Positions 42,742 through 51,274 of a stretch of DNA of 64,000 nucleotides are shown in pieces (position 1 is the stretch's first letter; each line of letters begins with the position of its first letter). Both the position numbers and the translations under genes were made by a program. The stretch spans positions 157,089-221,088 of the forward strand of contig OMWJ01000001.1 of the NCBI GenBank assembly GCA_900314725.1. Reading direction: 5' to 3'. The notes under the pieces were generated by a model. That model ran no database searches. It was given only the letters and a program-made list of their open reading frames with translations, and was not told the DNA's origin. The DNA is from an uncultured Bacteroidales bacterium (GTDB lineage: Bacteria; Bacteroidota; Bacteroidia; Bacteroidales; P3).

Positions 42742-44475
42742 ATGAAAATGCGAGATATTCTTTTTTTTAGTGTATTCTTGTTTATACTTTCCTTCTTTGC
42801 TCAGGCACAGGAGTGTGATATCAATATACTACCTGACGACACCATTATCTTTGCTACCTCACCTCAAAGAATTCTTTTGCAGGCAAGTGATAGTGCGGAG
42901 TTCTATTATTGGTATGAGAATGGAGAACTTGTAGAGCAGGCATGGCCATCGCATTGGGTAACTATTAATCCCGGAGAAGAAAAGGAGATAACTTTGAAAG
43001 TCGGCAAGGCAGAGGAAGAAAATCTTATAACCAACCCTAATTTTGAAGAGGGATATGAAGGTTTTAGTGTTGATACTCTTTTACATCAGGCAGATTCTTT
43101 ATATTATGGGCAAGGGCAATATACAATACAGCATTCACCTTTGGATGTGCCTCATGATTTACAGCCACGATATGGCTTTTCTCTTAATCAGCAGAGCAAT
43201 GGAACAAATACCCTTATGATTACAACCAAATGCGGAGGAGGAACTGATCACACCAACCATTGGAATACTTTGTATTCAACCAAGATAAAATTGGAAGAAG
43301 CTTCATACGCTTTCTTTTTCAGAATTATAGGTTCAGGGAAAATAGGGACAGGAACAAATGGCAATGGTTTAGCCGTTAGCCCTTATTATGTTTTCATTGA
43401 TGATGAACCAATAAGTTTTGATATCTATGGACAATTGAATAGAGGAACTTATCCTAATGGAGAATTACGTATGAGTTATTCGCAAGGGGGAGTAAGAGAT
43501 TTCTTTTTCTTTCCAGATAATATGATACATTATTTTTTAAAGAATAGAACAGATTTATATAGAAGTACTTCCACTGATTCTATTAAGATAGAAATAAAAG
43601 TTAGAGAGAGTGCAATTCAGTCCTTTAACAAGATGCATTATATATTGGACTCATTGGATTTAAGAAAAATATGCTTTGCAGAGAAAACCATAAGAATAGC
43701 TGTAACAGACAGTAGGATAAGTATTGATAGTTTGATAACAGAGGATATGTGCGAAGAGGATTTACCTTTTGTTTTCAAAGACAGTGTTTATACTCAGGCA
43801 GGAACTTATTCTTATATCGTATCTTCCGCATTGGCAGACACAGTATTTACGATTAAGTTAAGAACACATCAGGATTATAATGATACTATAAGGGCTACAA
43901 TTTGTGAAAATGAGACATATAATCTTCATGGGTTTCATCAAAATACTTCGGGAACATACATTAACCGCAGCACTTCAATATATGGTTGTGATAGTGTTAC
44001 CGTTCTTCTCTTAGAGGTTGAACCGATAGGAGAGATAGAGGTGTGGGATACTGTCTTTGAAGGAATGACATATACAAAATATGGTTTTGCTGTCAATAGT
44101 AGTGGTACTTATACAAACTACTATAAGATAAACTCTGCTGATGACTGTCCCACTAAAGTAACATTGAATCTTTTTGTAATAGAACGGCCGACTCTTTATG
44201 TTTATCTTCCTAACGCTTTTGAGCCTGAAGGTAACACAAATACAGTCTTTGGCTATTATACAGATTATGATAATTTCATCCTTGTTGAGTTTGAAATCTT
44301 TAATCGTTGGGGAACAAGAGTCTTTTCTTCAAGGAAAAAGATGGACTTTTGGGATGGAAAATATAATAACGTGCTTTGTCCTAATGGAATGTATGTTTAT
44401 CAGTTACTATATAAATCTTCCTACACAGGAGAAATCCTTTACAGGAAAAATGGTGAAGTATTACTGATGCGATAA
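42742..44475 (+). CDS. Secreted T9SS type-B cargo protein (gliding-motility-type C-terminal domain)
   Basis: 577 residues. Signal peptide 1-22 (ending AQAQ). The body is beta-rich: a PKD/Ig-like region near 25-95, a jelly-roll-like segment with ITNPNFEEGYEGFSV near 98, and two repeated C-rich modules, ATICENETYNLHGF near 390 and a related one near 440. The last 90 residues form the CHU/gliding-motility C-terminal domain: YLPNAFEPEGNT, FNRWGTRVF, FWDGKYNN and YVYQLLY. That domain directs export by T9SS. The protein is probably a surface adhesin or structural protein; no catalytic domain seen. Confidence 0.85.
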   Translation: MKMRDILFFSVFLFILSFFAQAQECDINILPDDTIIFATSPQRILLQASDSAEFYYWYENGELVEQAWPSHWVTINPGEEKEITLKVGKAEEENLITNPNFEEGYEGFSVDTLLHQADSLYYGQGQYTIQHSPLDVPHDLQPRYGFSLNQQSNGTNTLMITTKCGGGTDHTNHWNTLYSTKIKLEEASYAFFFRIIGSGKIGTGTNGNGLAVSPYYVFIDDEPISFDIYGQLNRGTYPNGELRMSYSQGGVRDFFFFPDNMIHYFLKNRTDLYRSTSTDSIKIEIKVRESAIQSFNKMHYILDSLDLRKICFAEKTIRIAVTDSRISIDSLITEDMCEEDLPFVFKDSVYTQAGTYSYIVSSALADTVFTIKLRTHQDYNDTIRATICENETYNLHGFHQNTSGTYINRSTSIYGCDSVTVLLLEVEPIGEIEVWDTVFEGMTYTKYGFAVNSSGTYTNYYKINSADDCPTKVTLNLFVIERPTLYVYLPNAFEPEGNTNTVFGYYTDYDNFILVEFEIFNRWGTRVFSSRKKMDFWDGKYNNVLCPNGMYVYQLLYKSSYTGEILYRKNGEVLLMR

Positions 44476-44665
44476 AGGGGTTTTCGGGTTATGCTAAGAT
44501 ACACAAATGGTTTTTCCAACTTTGGTTAGAAAGATAAAATTAAAATTTCTTGCTCGTTATATCTTTTTGTTTTTTTATTTTGTAGGCTATTACACCTGCT
44601 CTAAGGAAATGTTACTTGTTTCAAAATTTTTTGCATGAAAGTGCTGAAAGCATACCAAAAAGATA

Positions 44666-44674
44666 TATCTTTGC
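44666..44674 (+). promoter_or_regulatory. -7 element for the DUF3109 gene
   Basis: TATCTTTGC at 44666-44674 ends 20 nt before the ATG at 44694 and rules out the in-frame TTG at 44616 as the start. Confidence 0.6.
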
Positions 44675-44693
44675 AAAAAAGATAGTATTTATT

Positions 44694-45272
44694 ATGTTAG
44701 TAGTAGGGAACAGTCTTTTGAGTGAAGATATAAGAGACATAAAATTTTCTTGTGATATTTCAAAATGTAAGGGACAATGTTGTGTGGAAGAAGGAGGTTT
44801 TGGCGCTCCAATCACGAAACAAGAGAAAAGAGAAATAAAAAAACTTCTTCCTAAGGTTTTGCCATTACTTTCTGACTCTGCACAAAAAATAATAGAAAAA
44901 GAAGGTTTTACTGAACAAGATGAAGAAGGAGAGCTTTGTACTAAGACGATAAATAAGCGAAATTGTGTATTCTCTTTTGTAGATAAACAGACAGGTTGTG
45001 TGTTTTGTGCTTTTCAGAAACTGTATTTAGAGAAGAAGTCTTCTTTTGTTAAACCTATTTCTTGCTATCTTTATCCTATAAGGGTGAAAGACTATGGGGA
45101 GTTTTCTACTGTTAATTTTGATATGTGGAAGATTTGCGAGAATGCTTTGAAACAAGGAGAAGAAAAAAACGTACCCCTATATAGGTATTGTAAAGAACCT
45201 CTTATTGCCCGTTTTGGAGAAAAGTGGTATAAAGAACTTGAACAGCAAATAAAAAATAGTCAGAACAGTTAA
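44694..45272 (+). CDS. DUF3109 family cysteine-rich protein
   Basis: 192 residues from 44694. Eight or more conserved Cys residues occur in the pattern CDISKCKGQCC near the start, RNCVF, GCVFCAFQKL, ISCYLYPIR, KICE and YRYCKEP near the end, as in DUF3109/YkgJ-type zinc- or iron-cluster-binding proteins. The family is widespread in Bacteroidetes with unknown biochemical function. It has its own promoter and a strong terminator, so it is a single-gene unit. Confidence 0.85.
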   Translation: MLVVGNSLLSEDIRDIKFSCDISKCKGQCCVEEGGFGAPITKQEKREIKKLLPKVLPLLSDSAQKIIEKEGFTEQDEEGELCTKTINKRNCVFSFVDKQTGCVFCAFQKLYLEKKSSFVKPISCYLYPIRVKDYGEFSTVNFDMWKICENALKQGEEKNVPLYRYCKEPLIARFGEKWYKELEQQIKNSQNS

Positions 45273-45295
45273 AGATTGTATTAAAATAAAACGAA

Positions 45296-45328
45296 AAAAG
45301 GATTGGCACTGAAAATGCCAATCCTTTT
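45296..45328. terminator. Bidirectional terminator between convergent genes
   Basis: AAAAGGATTGGCA (45296-45308) pairs perfectly with 45316-45328 over a 7-nt loop. A and T runs flank both sides, serving the DUF3109 gene and the convergent OmpA/TPR gene. Confidence 0.9.
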
Positions 45329-45349
45329 CTTCTTACCTTTGTTCCAAAA

Positions 45350-47182
45350 TTAGTTGTTGATAATATTTTGGAATTCTATTTGAGATTGATAACGTCTGAA
45401 CTCAACATCGTTCTTTGCTTGATATTTGTAAGCAGGTTCCATATCGCAAGCTACTTTCAAATTCTTTACTAAAGCAGGAACGTCATCTAAACGAGCATAG
45501 CAAACAGCTCTTAAATAATATACTTCTGCTGTTTGGTCCATGCAGCAATCTAAAGTACGGATTGCATTACCAGTGTTACCACTTAGTAGTTGAACAAGTG
45601 CAAGATTATAAGTGCAACGTCTGTCTTGTAATAAATCAGCTGCCTTTTCATAATCGCCTTGTTGTATTGCAACGATAGCCGCATTAGCTGAAGCCTGTTC
45701 GTTACCATGTTCTATAGCTTTGTCTATATATTGAGCAGCAGTCTCATCATCATTCAATGCTAAGTATAACAAAGCAAGATTGTTCTCTATAGTCCCATTG
45801 TCTGGAGAAAGTTTTTGTGCTGTTTCCAAATATTTTTGTGCATCATCTAATTGGTTAAGATAAAGAGCTGTTGAACCTGCATTATTCCAGCCTTGCCATT
45901 GAGAAGGGAAACGTTCTGTTACTGCTTCGTAGATTTGAAGTTTTACAGCATAGTTGTGAGATAAAGAAGCAGCATACATAAGTTCATCGTATGTAAGATT
46001 ATCAGGATTAGTCAAAGCCATTTTTGCAAGTTCTTGGTCTGTCTTTTGAACACCAGAGAAAGAGAATGCTATTTCACCTCTACGCAAAGTAGGGAGAATG
46101 TCCTCTTCTATTTGACGGAAGACAACAGACATATTTCTTATTTCTTGTTCTCTACGTACTTTGTCTGGTTGAGATTTAACAACATTGATAACTGTGTTTT
46201 TCTCATTCAAAGAACTTCCTTCCACAAGTTTGATGAAGTTGTCCCAGTCTTCTCCTTTTGCGTTAGTAGTGATGACGATGTCTTTCTTTGCATCGGCAAC
46301 ATATTTATTTATATCACCAGCCTTGATATTCTCTGCTTTTGCTCTTTCTGTTAAGGCTTCAGTAAGCATATCATCAACAACTTTTCTTGTTGTTTCTGCT
46401 CTTTTCTTTGATAAACCTATGTTATAAGATTCTTCTCCCTCAGGTGATGCCCAAGCATTAACATATATTTGGCGAGGAACTTGATTATTTACTATGTAGG
46501 ATTTCATAGAGTTTAGGGAACGTTTAGCTTCCATCTTTTTGTTTAAAGCATTGTCCCAATTAAGATTGAACATATTTACGGTAAAATAAATATCACTTGT
46601 CATAAGTTCATCCGTAGAAACAGCATAATCAGGAGCAGTAAGAGTCATATCTCCTTTTATATCTACACGGTTAGAAGTAGAATTAATGCCTTGTGCTATT
46701 TTAACATTGCCTAATTCTATTGCACCTGCATTTTCCAAAGCTTCGCTACGAGTAGCGTTTGCTTCATTAACTTTCTTTGATTTATACGCCACAGGATTAA
46801 GAGTTAGCACTGCACTTTCCATTCCTTTTCTATAAGCAACAGTGTCTCTATACATAAACCTACCACCGGCTTTCTTTTCTATTGTTTTGCCATTACCATC
46901 TACTTTTTGTCCTTTTAAATTCATGGGAGAAAGAATAACTTCACCTGTTTCCCAAGTAAGCACAGGTTGAAGATAGACAACAGCGTCTTTTTGGAAATAA
47001 TTCTTTGGTATATTACCATTGATAGTTATGATAACTTTATTTCCTGTGGTCTCCATTGGATTAGGAGAATGTTGATAACGAACAGTTTTGTGATTGCTTT
47101 GCATCTTGCTCAGAGAACCGCAAGAAACCATAAACAAAGCTAAAGAAATCATCAAAAAACTACAAATAATCCTTTTCATCAT
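45350..47182 (-). CDS. Lipoprotein with OmpA-like and TPR domains
   Basis: 610 residues. Lipoprotein signal peptide with Cys21 (MVSCGS). The N-terminal half is beta-rich (VIITINGNIPKNYF, VYLQPVLTWETG), followed by an OmpA-C-like segment near 235-330 (VNAWASPEGEESYN, LSKKRAETTRKVV) that would bind peptidoglycan. TPR units follow near 425-520 (WQGWNNAGSTALYLNQLDDA). It is probably an outer-membrane lipoprotein facing the periplasm. Bacteroidetes have several such proteins, one of which (PorE) anchors T9SS, but the domain order differs here and I do not assign it. A second ATG directly follows the first. Confidence 0.8.
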   Translation of the reverse strand: MMKRIICSFLMISLALFMVSCGSLSKMQSNHKTVRYQHSPNPMETTGNKVIITINGNIPKNYFQKDAVVYLQPVLTWETGEVILSPMNLKGQKVDGNGKTIEKKAGGRFMYRDTVAYRKGMESAVLTLNPVAYKSKKVNEANATRSEALENAGAIELGNVKIAQGINSTSNRVDIKGDMTLTAPDYAVSTDELMTSDIYFTVNMFNLNWDNALNKKMEAKRSLNSMKSYIVNNQVPRQIYVNAWASPEGEESYNIGLSKKRAETTRKVVDDMLTEALTERAKAENIKAGDINKYVADAKKDIVITTNAKGEDWDNFIKLVEGSSLNEKNTVINVVKSQPDKVRREQEIRNMSVVFRQIEEDILPTLRRGEIAFSFSGVQKTDQELAKMALTNPDNLTYDELMYAASLSHNYAVKLQIYEAVTERFPSQWQGWNNAGSTALYLNQLDDAQKYLETAQKLSPDNGTIENNLALLYLALNDDETAAQYIDKAIEHGNEQASANAAIVAIQQGDYEKAADLLQDRRCTYNLALVQLLSGNTGNAIRTLDCCMDQTAEVYYLRAVCYARLDDVPALVKNLKVACDMEPAYKYQAKNDVEFRRYQSQIEFQNIINN

Positions 47183-47221
47183 TATATTCCTTTTTATTGT
47201 TAATCATACTTAAATCAACCT

Positions 47222-47230
47222 GCAAAAGTA
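47222..47230 (-). promoter_or_regulatory. -7 element for the OmpA/TPR gene
   Basis: Minus-strand TACTTTTGC (complement of 47222-47230), 39 nt before the start. The divergent batC gene shares this 219-bp gap; no exact promoter match was found for batC. Confidence 0.55.
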
Positions 47231-47401
47231 ATAAATAAATTTGAAAGAACGACTTTTATAGCTAAATTTTTGAAATTTTTCAAAATTTAAAGTCATAAAA
47301 TATGTGTTTGATCACGTAAAATGTCTTATCTTACATAAGTGCAGAAAAATAAAAACAATAAAAATAAAGCCCTTGCGTTATTAAGTTAAATTTTTGTAGA
47401 T

Positions 47402-48031
47402 ATGAAAAAAGGATACATATATGTGTTGTTGTTAGTTGTGTTTGCGGTTGTGATGTCTTCTTGTGATAAAAAAAGACAATATGCAAGAGAAGGCAATAGA
47501 GCCTATAATAAAAAGGCATATCTTAAAGCAGAAGAGAAATATAATGAAGCGTTGAAAGAAGACTCTACTTTTATCCCTGCTTTGTATAACTTAGGAAACA
47601 CTTTTTATATGTCTTCTGACAGTAACTACAAAGCAGCAATAGATACTTACAACAAAGTACTTAGCCAACCAATGGGCAAAACAAAGAAAGATACTTTGAA
47701 ATATGCTAATACCTTATATAATAGGGGTAATTCTTTTTTCAATCTTTCGCAAAAGAATACCGAAGATAGTAATTCAAGTAAGTATCTTTCCCAGGCTGCG
47801 AAAGATTATCAGCAATCTCTTATATTAAATCCAAAAGACACTAATGCAAAATATAATCTTGCTTTGTGTCTTTGGTTGATGAAAAATGATAATCAAAACA
47901 ACAACGACCAAAACAATCAACAAATGCAACAAATGTTGGAGGCTATGAAGATAAACGAAAAGAAAACATTGGAAAGAACTAAAACTAAACCTCAAAAGTC
48001 TCCAAAATCAAACAATGATAAAGATTGGTAA
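47402..48031 (+). CDS. batC: BatC-like TPR lipoprotein
   Basis: 209 residues. Lipoprotein signal with Cys21 (VMSSCDKK). Three or four TPR units lie at about 28-160 (AREGNRAYNKKAYLKAEEKYNEAL and relatives, cut here by unit boundaries), then an Asn/Gln-rich stretch and a basic tail. In Bacteroidetes the Bat (aerotolerance) operon runs moxR-batA-batB-batC-batD-batE. Here only batC and a batD/E fusion are present, 6 bp apart. Confidence 0.8.
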   Translation: MKKGYIYVLLLVVFAVVMSSCDKKRQYAREGNRAYNKKAYLKAEEKYNEALKEDSTFIPALYNLGNTFYMSSDSNYKAAIDTYNKVLSQPMGKTKKDTLKYANTLYNRGNSFFNLSQKNTEDSNSSKYLSQAAKDYQQSLILNPKDTNAKYNLALCLWLMKNDNQNNNDQNNQQMQQMLEAMKINEKKTLERTKTKPQKSPKSNNDKDW

Positions 48032-48037
48032 AAACAA

Positions 48038-50671
48038 ATGCGAAGAATTTTCATACATATATTATTAATACTATTTTCTGTTAGTCTTTTTGCTCAAACG
48101 AGTTTTAGAGGAAGAGCTCCTCAAACAGCATACGTAGGAGAAGGTTTTACTATTCAATATTCTATAAGTTGTAAAGACAGACCTTCTAATTTTGAAATTC
48201 CAACAGTAAATGGTGCAAATATTGTTTCTGGACCTTACCAAGGTTCTTCTTCAAGTACAACAATAATAAATGGACAAGTTTCCTCTTCACATTCTTATAC
48301 TTTTTCTATCGTTTTGCAGGCAACACGAGCAGGTAAAGTAACCGTTTCTCCTGCGAGAATTAAAGCAGATGGCAAGGTATATTCTTCACAAGGTTTTGCA
48401 ATAGATGTAAGAGATAGGAACTCCAACAGTGGAGGAGGAAATAACTATAACAGAGGTTACAATTATAATAATCAACAGCGAAATAACTACACTCCTCAAC
48501 CGCAACAACGGAACGCAAACCCTCAAAAAACAAGCATAAACATAGATAATCAAGCTTTGTTTGTTCGTGCAATACCTAATAAGACGAATGTTGTAAAAGG
48601 AGAAGAAGTGGTTATTTCTTATAAACTTTATACTCTTTTACCTGTTTCAGAATATAGCATACAAAAAATACCATCTTCCATAGGTTTTTGGATAGAAGAA
48701 TTAGACAGACAAGAGACACCAAGCCTTTCAATAGAAGAATATAATGGACAAAGATATCAAGTAGCAATACTAAGGAAAGTTATAGTATATCCACAAAGAA
48801 CAGGAAAACTAACTATACAAGGAATGCCTTTAAGTATTGTAGCACATGTACAAACTCATTCGCAAAGACAATTTTCAACAGGAGATCCTTTTTTTGATAG
48901 ATTTCTTAATGATCCTTTCTTTTCTTCTGTTGCCACAAGTTATCAAAGAGTTGAAAAGAATCTAAAGACAAATGCAGTTACTATTAATGTTGCTGAACTT
49001 CCAAAACCTCAAGCAGAAAACTATGTTGGAGGAGTAGGAACGTTTAATATAACTTCTTCTATGTCTAATAATAAAATAAAAGCTTTTGATGCTTTTTATC
49101 TTACCTACACCATAGAAGGACAAGGCAACCTTACTCTTATTAATTCTCTTCCATTAAAACTTCCAGACGAGTTTCAAATATCTGACCCAGAAATAACAGA
49201 CCATATTTCTAAAACAGGAGCAGGATTAACAGGAACAAGGACATTTAAATATTTAGTTATTCCATCTGTTGAAGGAGATTTCAAAATACCTCAACTTTCT
49301 ATCTCCTACTATGATGTAAAGACTAAAGAATATAAAAACATAACAGCAGAAGGTTATAATATACATGTAGCAAAAGGAGATGCTTCTTCTGGATACGCAA
49401 AGCAATTGGATGAAAGAGCCAAGTATAGAAACATGGATATTATTCCAACAAAAAATATTAGCCTTAATGCTAAGGAAAAACATATTTTTGATAGAGCATT
49501 TGTGTATATTCTCTTCGTAATATTTGTGGCAATCACTTTGATTTTAATTTCTATTTATTCAAAGTACTTAGCAAGCCTTAGTGATGTAGTAGCAACAAAA
49601 AGAAGAAGAGCAACGAGAGTCGCTGTAAAACGCTTGAAGAAGGCAAAAAAACTTCTTACTCTTCAGCAGTATGAAGACTTTGAAGATGAAATTGCTATTG
49701 CTCTTTGGAATTACCTTTTGGATAGATTTAAAATAGAAAAATCTAAATTTAGTGTTGAATCGTGTGCAGAAAAACTCATTTCAGAAGATATAAGTAAGGA
49801 AACAGTAGATAATTTAGTTTCGATATTCAATCGTTGCCAGTATATAAGATTTTCTCAAGACAAACAAATAAATGCCGATGATTCTATATATAATGATACC
49901 ATTAATGTAATAACATCAATAGAAGAGGAGATGAAGCAAAATAAAAAGAATATAAAAACCAAAGAAATAGAAGAAGATATTTTAAGCAATATAAGAAAAG
50001 GATTGCCCATACTACTGTTTATAACTGTTTTGTTTATTTCTTCCTTTGCTATAGCAGAAAATAACAATAAAAAAGAGGCTCTAACATCTAAAGATTTGTG
50101 TACAAAAGCAGAAACATATTTTCATAATTCAGATTATGCCAATGCTATGTTGTATTATGAAAAAGCATTGAAACTATCTCCAAATGATAAAGAAATAAAA
50201 CTAAACATAAATATTGTTCGTTCAAGGCTTATGGGAGATTGTTTCATTATGTCTGAATGGTTCCCTATAAGAATAGTAAAATACATTGCAGGGACAATGT
50301 CTTTAGTTATGTGGGCTTTCGTTATGATAATACTCTTGGTTGTTTCTTGTGTAGCGTTTTTCTTTTACAGGTTCTCGGAAAGAAAGGTTTTGATGTTTTA
50401 TGTTTGCATTATTGCTTTTATTTTGTCATTATGTTCTATGGGCTTTGGAATAGAAAGACAAAATATGCAAAATGATGATAGCAATGCTATAATAATGACG
50501 TCGGGAATTAAACTAAAAAGTTCAAGAAATGATTCTTCTAAAGATATTTTAACTCTTTATAAAGGGCAAAAAATAAAAATAATAGAAAGAGAAAGCAACA
50601 AATGGATAAAAGTTAGAACAGAAGATAGAAGAGAAGGCTATATCAATAGCAGTGATTATAAAAGAATTTGA
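48038..50671 (+). CDS. BatD-BatE fusion protein
   Basis: 877 residues. Residues 1-645 are BatD: signal peptide ending LFAQ, several Ig-like domains (AYVGEGFTIQYSIS, then VVKGEEVVISYKLY), a transmembrane helix near 488-510 and a cytoplasmic helical tail. Residues from about 651 are BatE: a second hydrophobic segment, TPR units near 690-730 (CTKAETYFHNSDYANAML), two transmembrane helices near 745-800, and a C-terminal bacterial SH3 domain (TLYKGQKIKIIERESNKWIKV). The two are normally separate genes. With no stop or frameshift between them, this is a true fusion. Predicted location is the cell envelope. The Bat role in oxidative-stress tolerance is known only for the family. Confidence 0.85.
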   Translation: MRRIFIHILLILFSVSLFAQTSFRGRAPQTAYVGEGFTIQYSISCKDRPSNFEIPTVNGANIVSGPYQGSSSSTTIINGQVSSSHSYTFSIVLQATRAGKVTVSPARIKADGKVYSSQGFAIDVRDRNSNSGGGNNYNRGYNYNNQQRNNYTPQPQQRNANPQKTSINIDNQALFVRAIPNKTNVVKGEEVVISYKLYTLLPVSEYSIQKIPSSIGFWIEELDRQETPSLSIEEYNGQRYQVAILRKVIVYPQRTGKLTIQGMPLSIVAHVQTHSQRQFSTGDPFFDRFLNDPFFSSVATSYQRVEKNLKTNAVTINVAELPKPQAENYVGGVGTFNITSSMSNNKIKAFDAFYLTYTIEGQGNLTLINSLPLKLPDEFQISDPEITDHISKTGAGLTGTRTFKYLVIPSVEGDFKIPQLSISYYDVKTKEYKNITAEGYNIHVAKGDASSGYAKQLDERAKYRNMDIIPTKNISLNAKEKHIFDRAFVYILFVIFVAITLILISIYSKYLASLSDVVATKRRRATRVAVKRLKKAKKLLTLQQYEDFEDEIAIALWNYLLDRFKIEKSKFSVESCAEKLISEDISKETVDNLVSIFNRCQYIRFSQDKQINADDSIYNDTINVITSIEEEMKQNKKNIKTKEIEEDILSNIRKGLPILLFITVLFISSFAIAENNNKKEALTSKDLCTKAETYFHNSDYANAMLYYEKALKLSPNDKEIKLNINIVRSRLMGDCFIMSEWFPIRIVKYIAGTMSLVMWAFVMIILLVVSCVAFFFYRFSERKVLMFYVCIIAFILSLCSMGFGIERQNMQNDDSNAIIMTSGIKLKSSRNDSSKDILTLYKGQKIKIIERESNKWIKVRTEDRREGYINSSDYKRI

Positions 50672-50696
50672 TTTACCTAATACAATATTAATATAT

Positions 50697-51140
50697 ATGA
50701 AAGAGAAAAAAGAAGATTGTAATACATCTGAGGCAAGAATATTAAAAATAGAAGGGAATAAAATACAAGTAGTAGTAGAACAAAAAGAAAGTTGTAGCGC
50801 TTGTGCTGCTGCTGCATTGTGTGAAAAAACTTCCAAATCGGGTAAAAATCTTGAAATAACACAATCAAATGCTAAGAGTTTTGAAGTAGGGGAGAAAGTT
50901 TTGTTGAACGTACCTCAAAGTAAAATCTATAAAGCATTGGGTCTTGCTTTTCTTTATCCTCTTATTCTTATAGCATTGGTTTGTTTGCTTTCTGCTTATG
51001 TTTTTGATTTATCTGAAAATGCAATAGTTATTTTATCTATTGGCTTTGTTGCTGTATATTATTTTATTTTGTATTTGTGCAGACATAAGCCTTTTTTCAA
51101 CTTTTCTCTTTTCATTTCTAAAATACCAGAAGTAATATAA
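50697..51140 (+). CDS. RseC/MucC-like membrane protein
   Basis: 147 residues from the ATG at 50697. An upstream TTG would overlap the previous gene. An N-terminal RseC-type domain has a Cys cluster (ESCSACAAAALCEK, about 25-38), followed by two transmembrane helices (about 80-100 and 108-128) and a short basic tail. In other Bacteroidetes, rseC precedes the rnf electron-transport genes; here no rnf gene is adjacent. Its function would be in envelope redox or SoxR reduction, by family only. Confidence 0.8.
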   Translation: MKEKKEDCNTSEARILKIEGNKIQVVVEQKESCSACAAAALCEKTSKSGKNLEITQSNAKSFEVGEKVLLNVPQSKIYKALGLAFLYPLILIALVCLLSAYVFDLSENAIVILSIGFVAVYYFILYLCRHKPFFNFSLFISKIPEVI

Positions 51141-51197
51141 CCAAGTAAAGAAAGACTTCTTAAGAGATGTTTATTACAAAAAAAAATATTCAAAATA

Positions 51198-51228
51198 TTT
51201 GTATATAATTTTTTTTGTGTATCTTTGC
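51198..51228 (+). promoter_or_regulatory. Promoter of the 1,132-residue T9SS cargo gene
   Basis: TTTG at 51198-51201, 18-bp spacer, TATCTTTGC at 51220-51228. Leader about 40 nt. Confidence 0.7.
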
Positions 51229-51274
51229 CACTTAATATTCTCACTAAGTATTTAATATAAAGAATAAATAAATT

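Noticed and set aside
44616..44693. N-terminal extension of the DUF3109 protein from a TTG
   Set aside because: A promoter -7 element lies inside it, and homology begins after the ATG at 44694.
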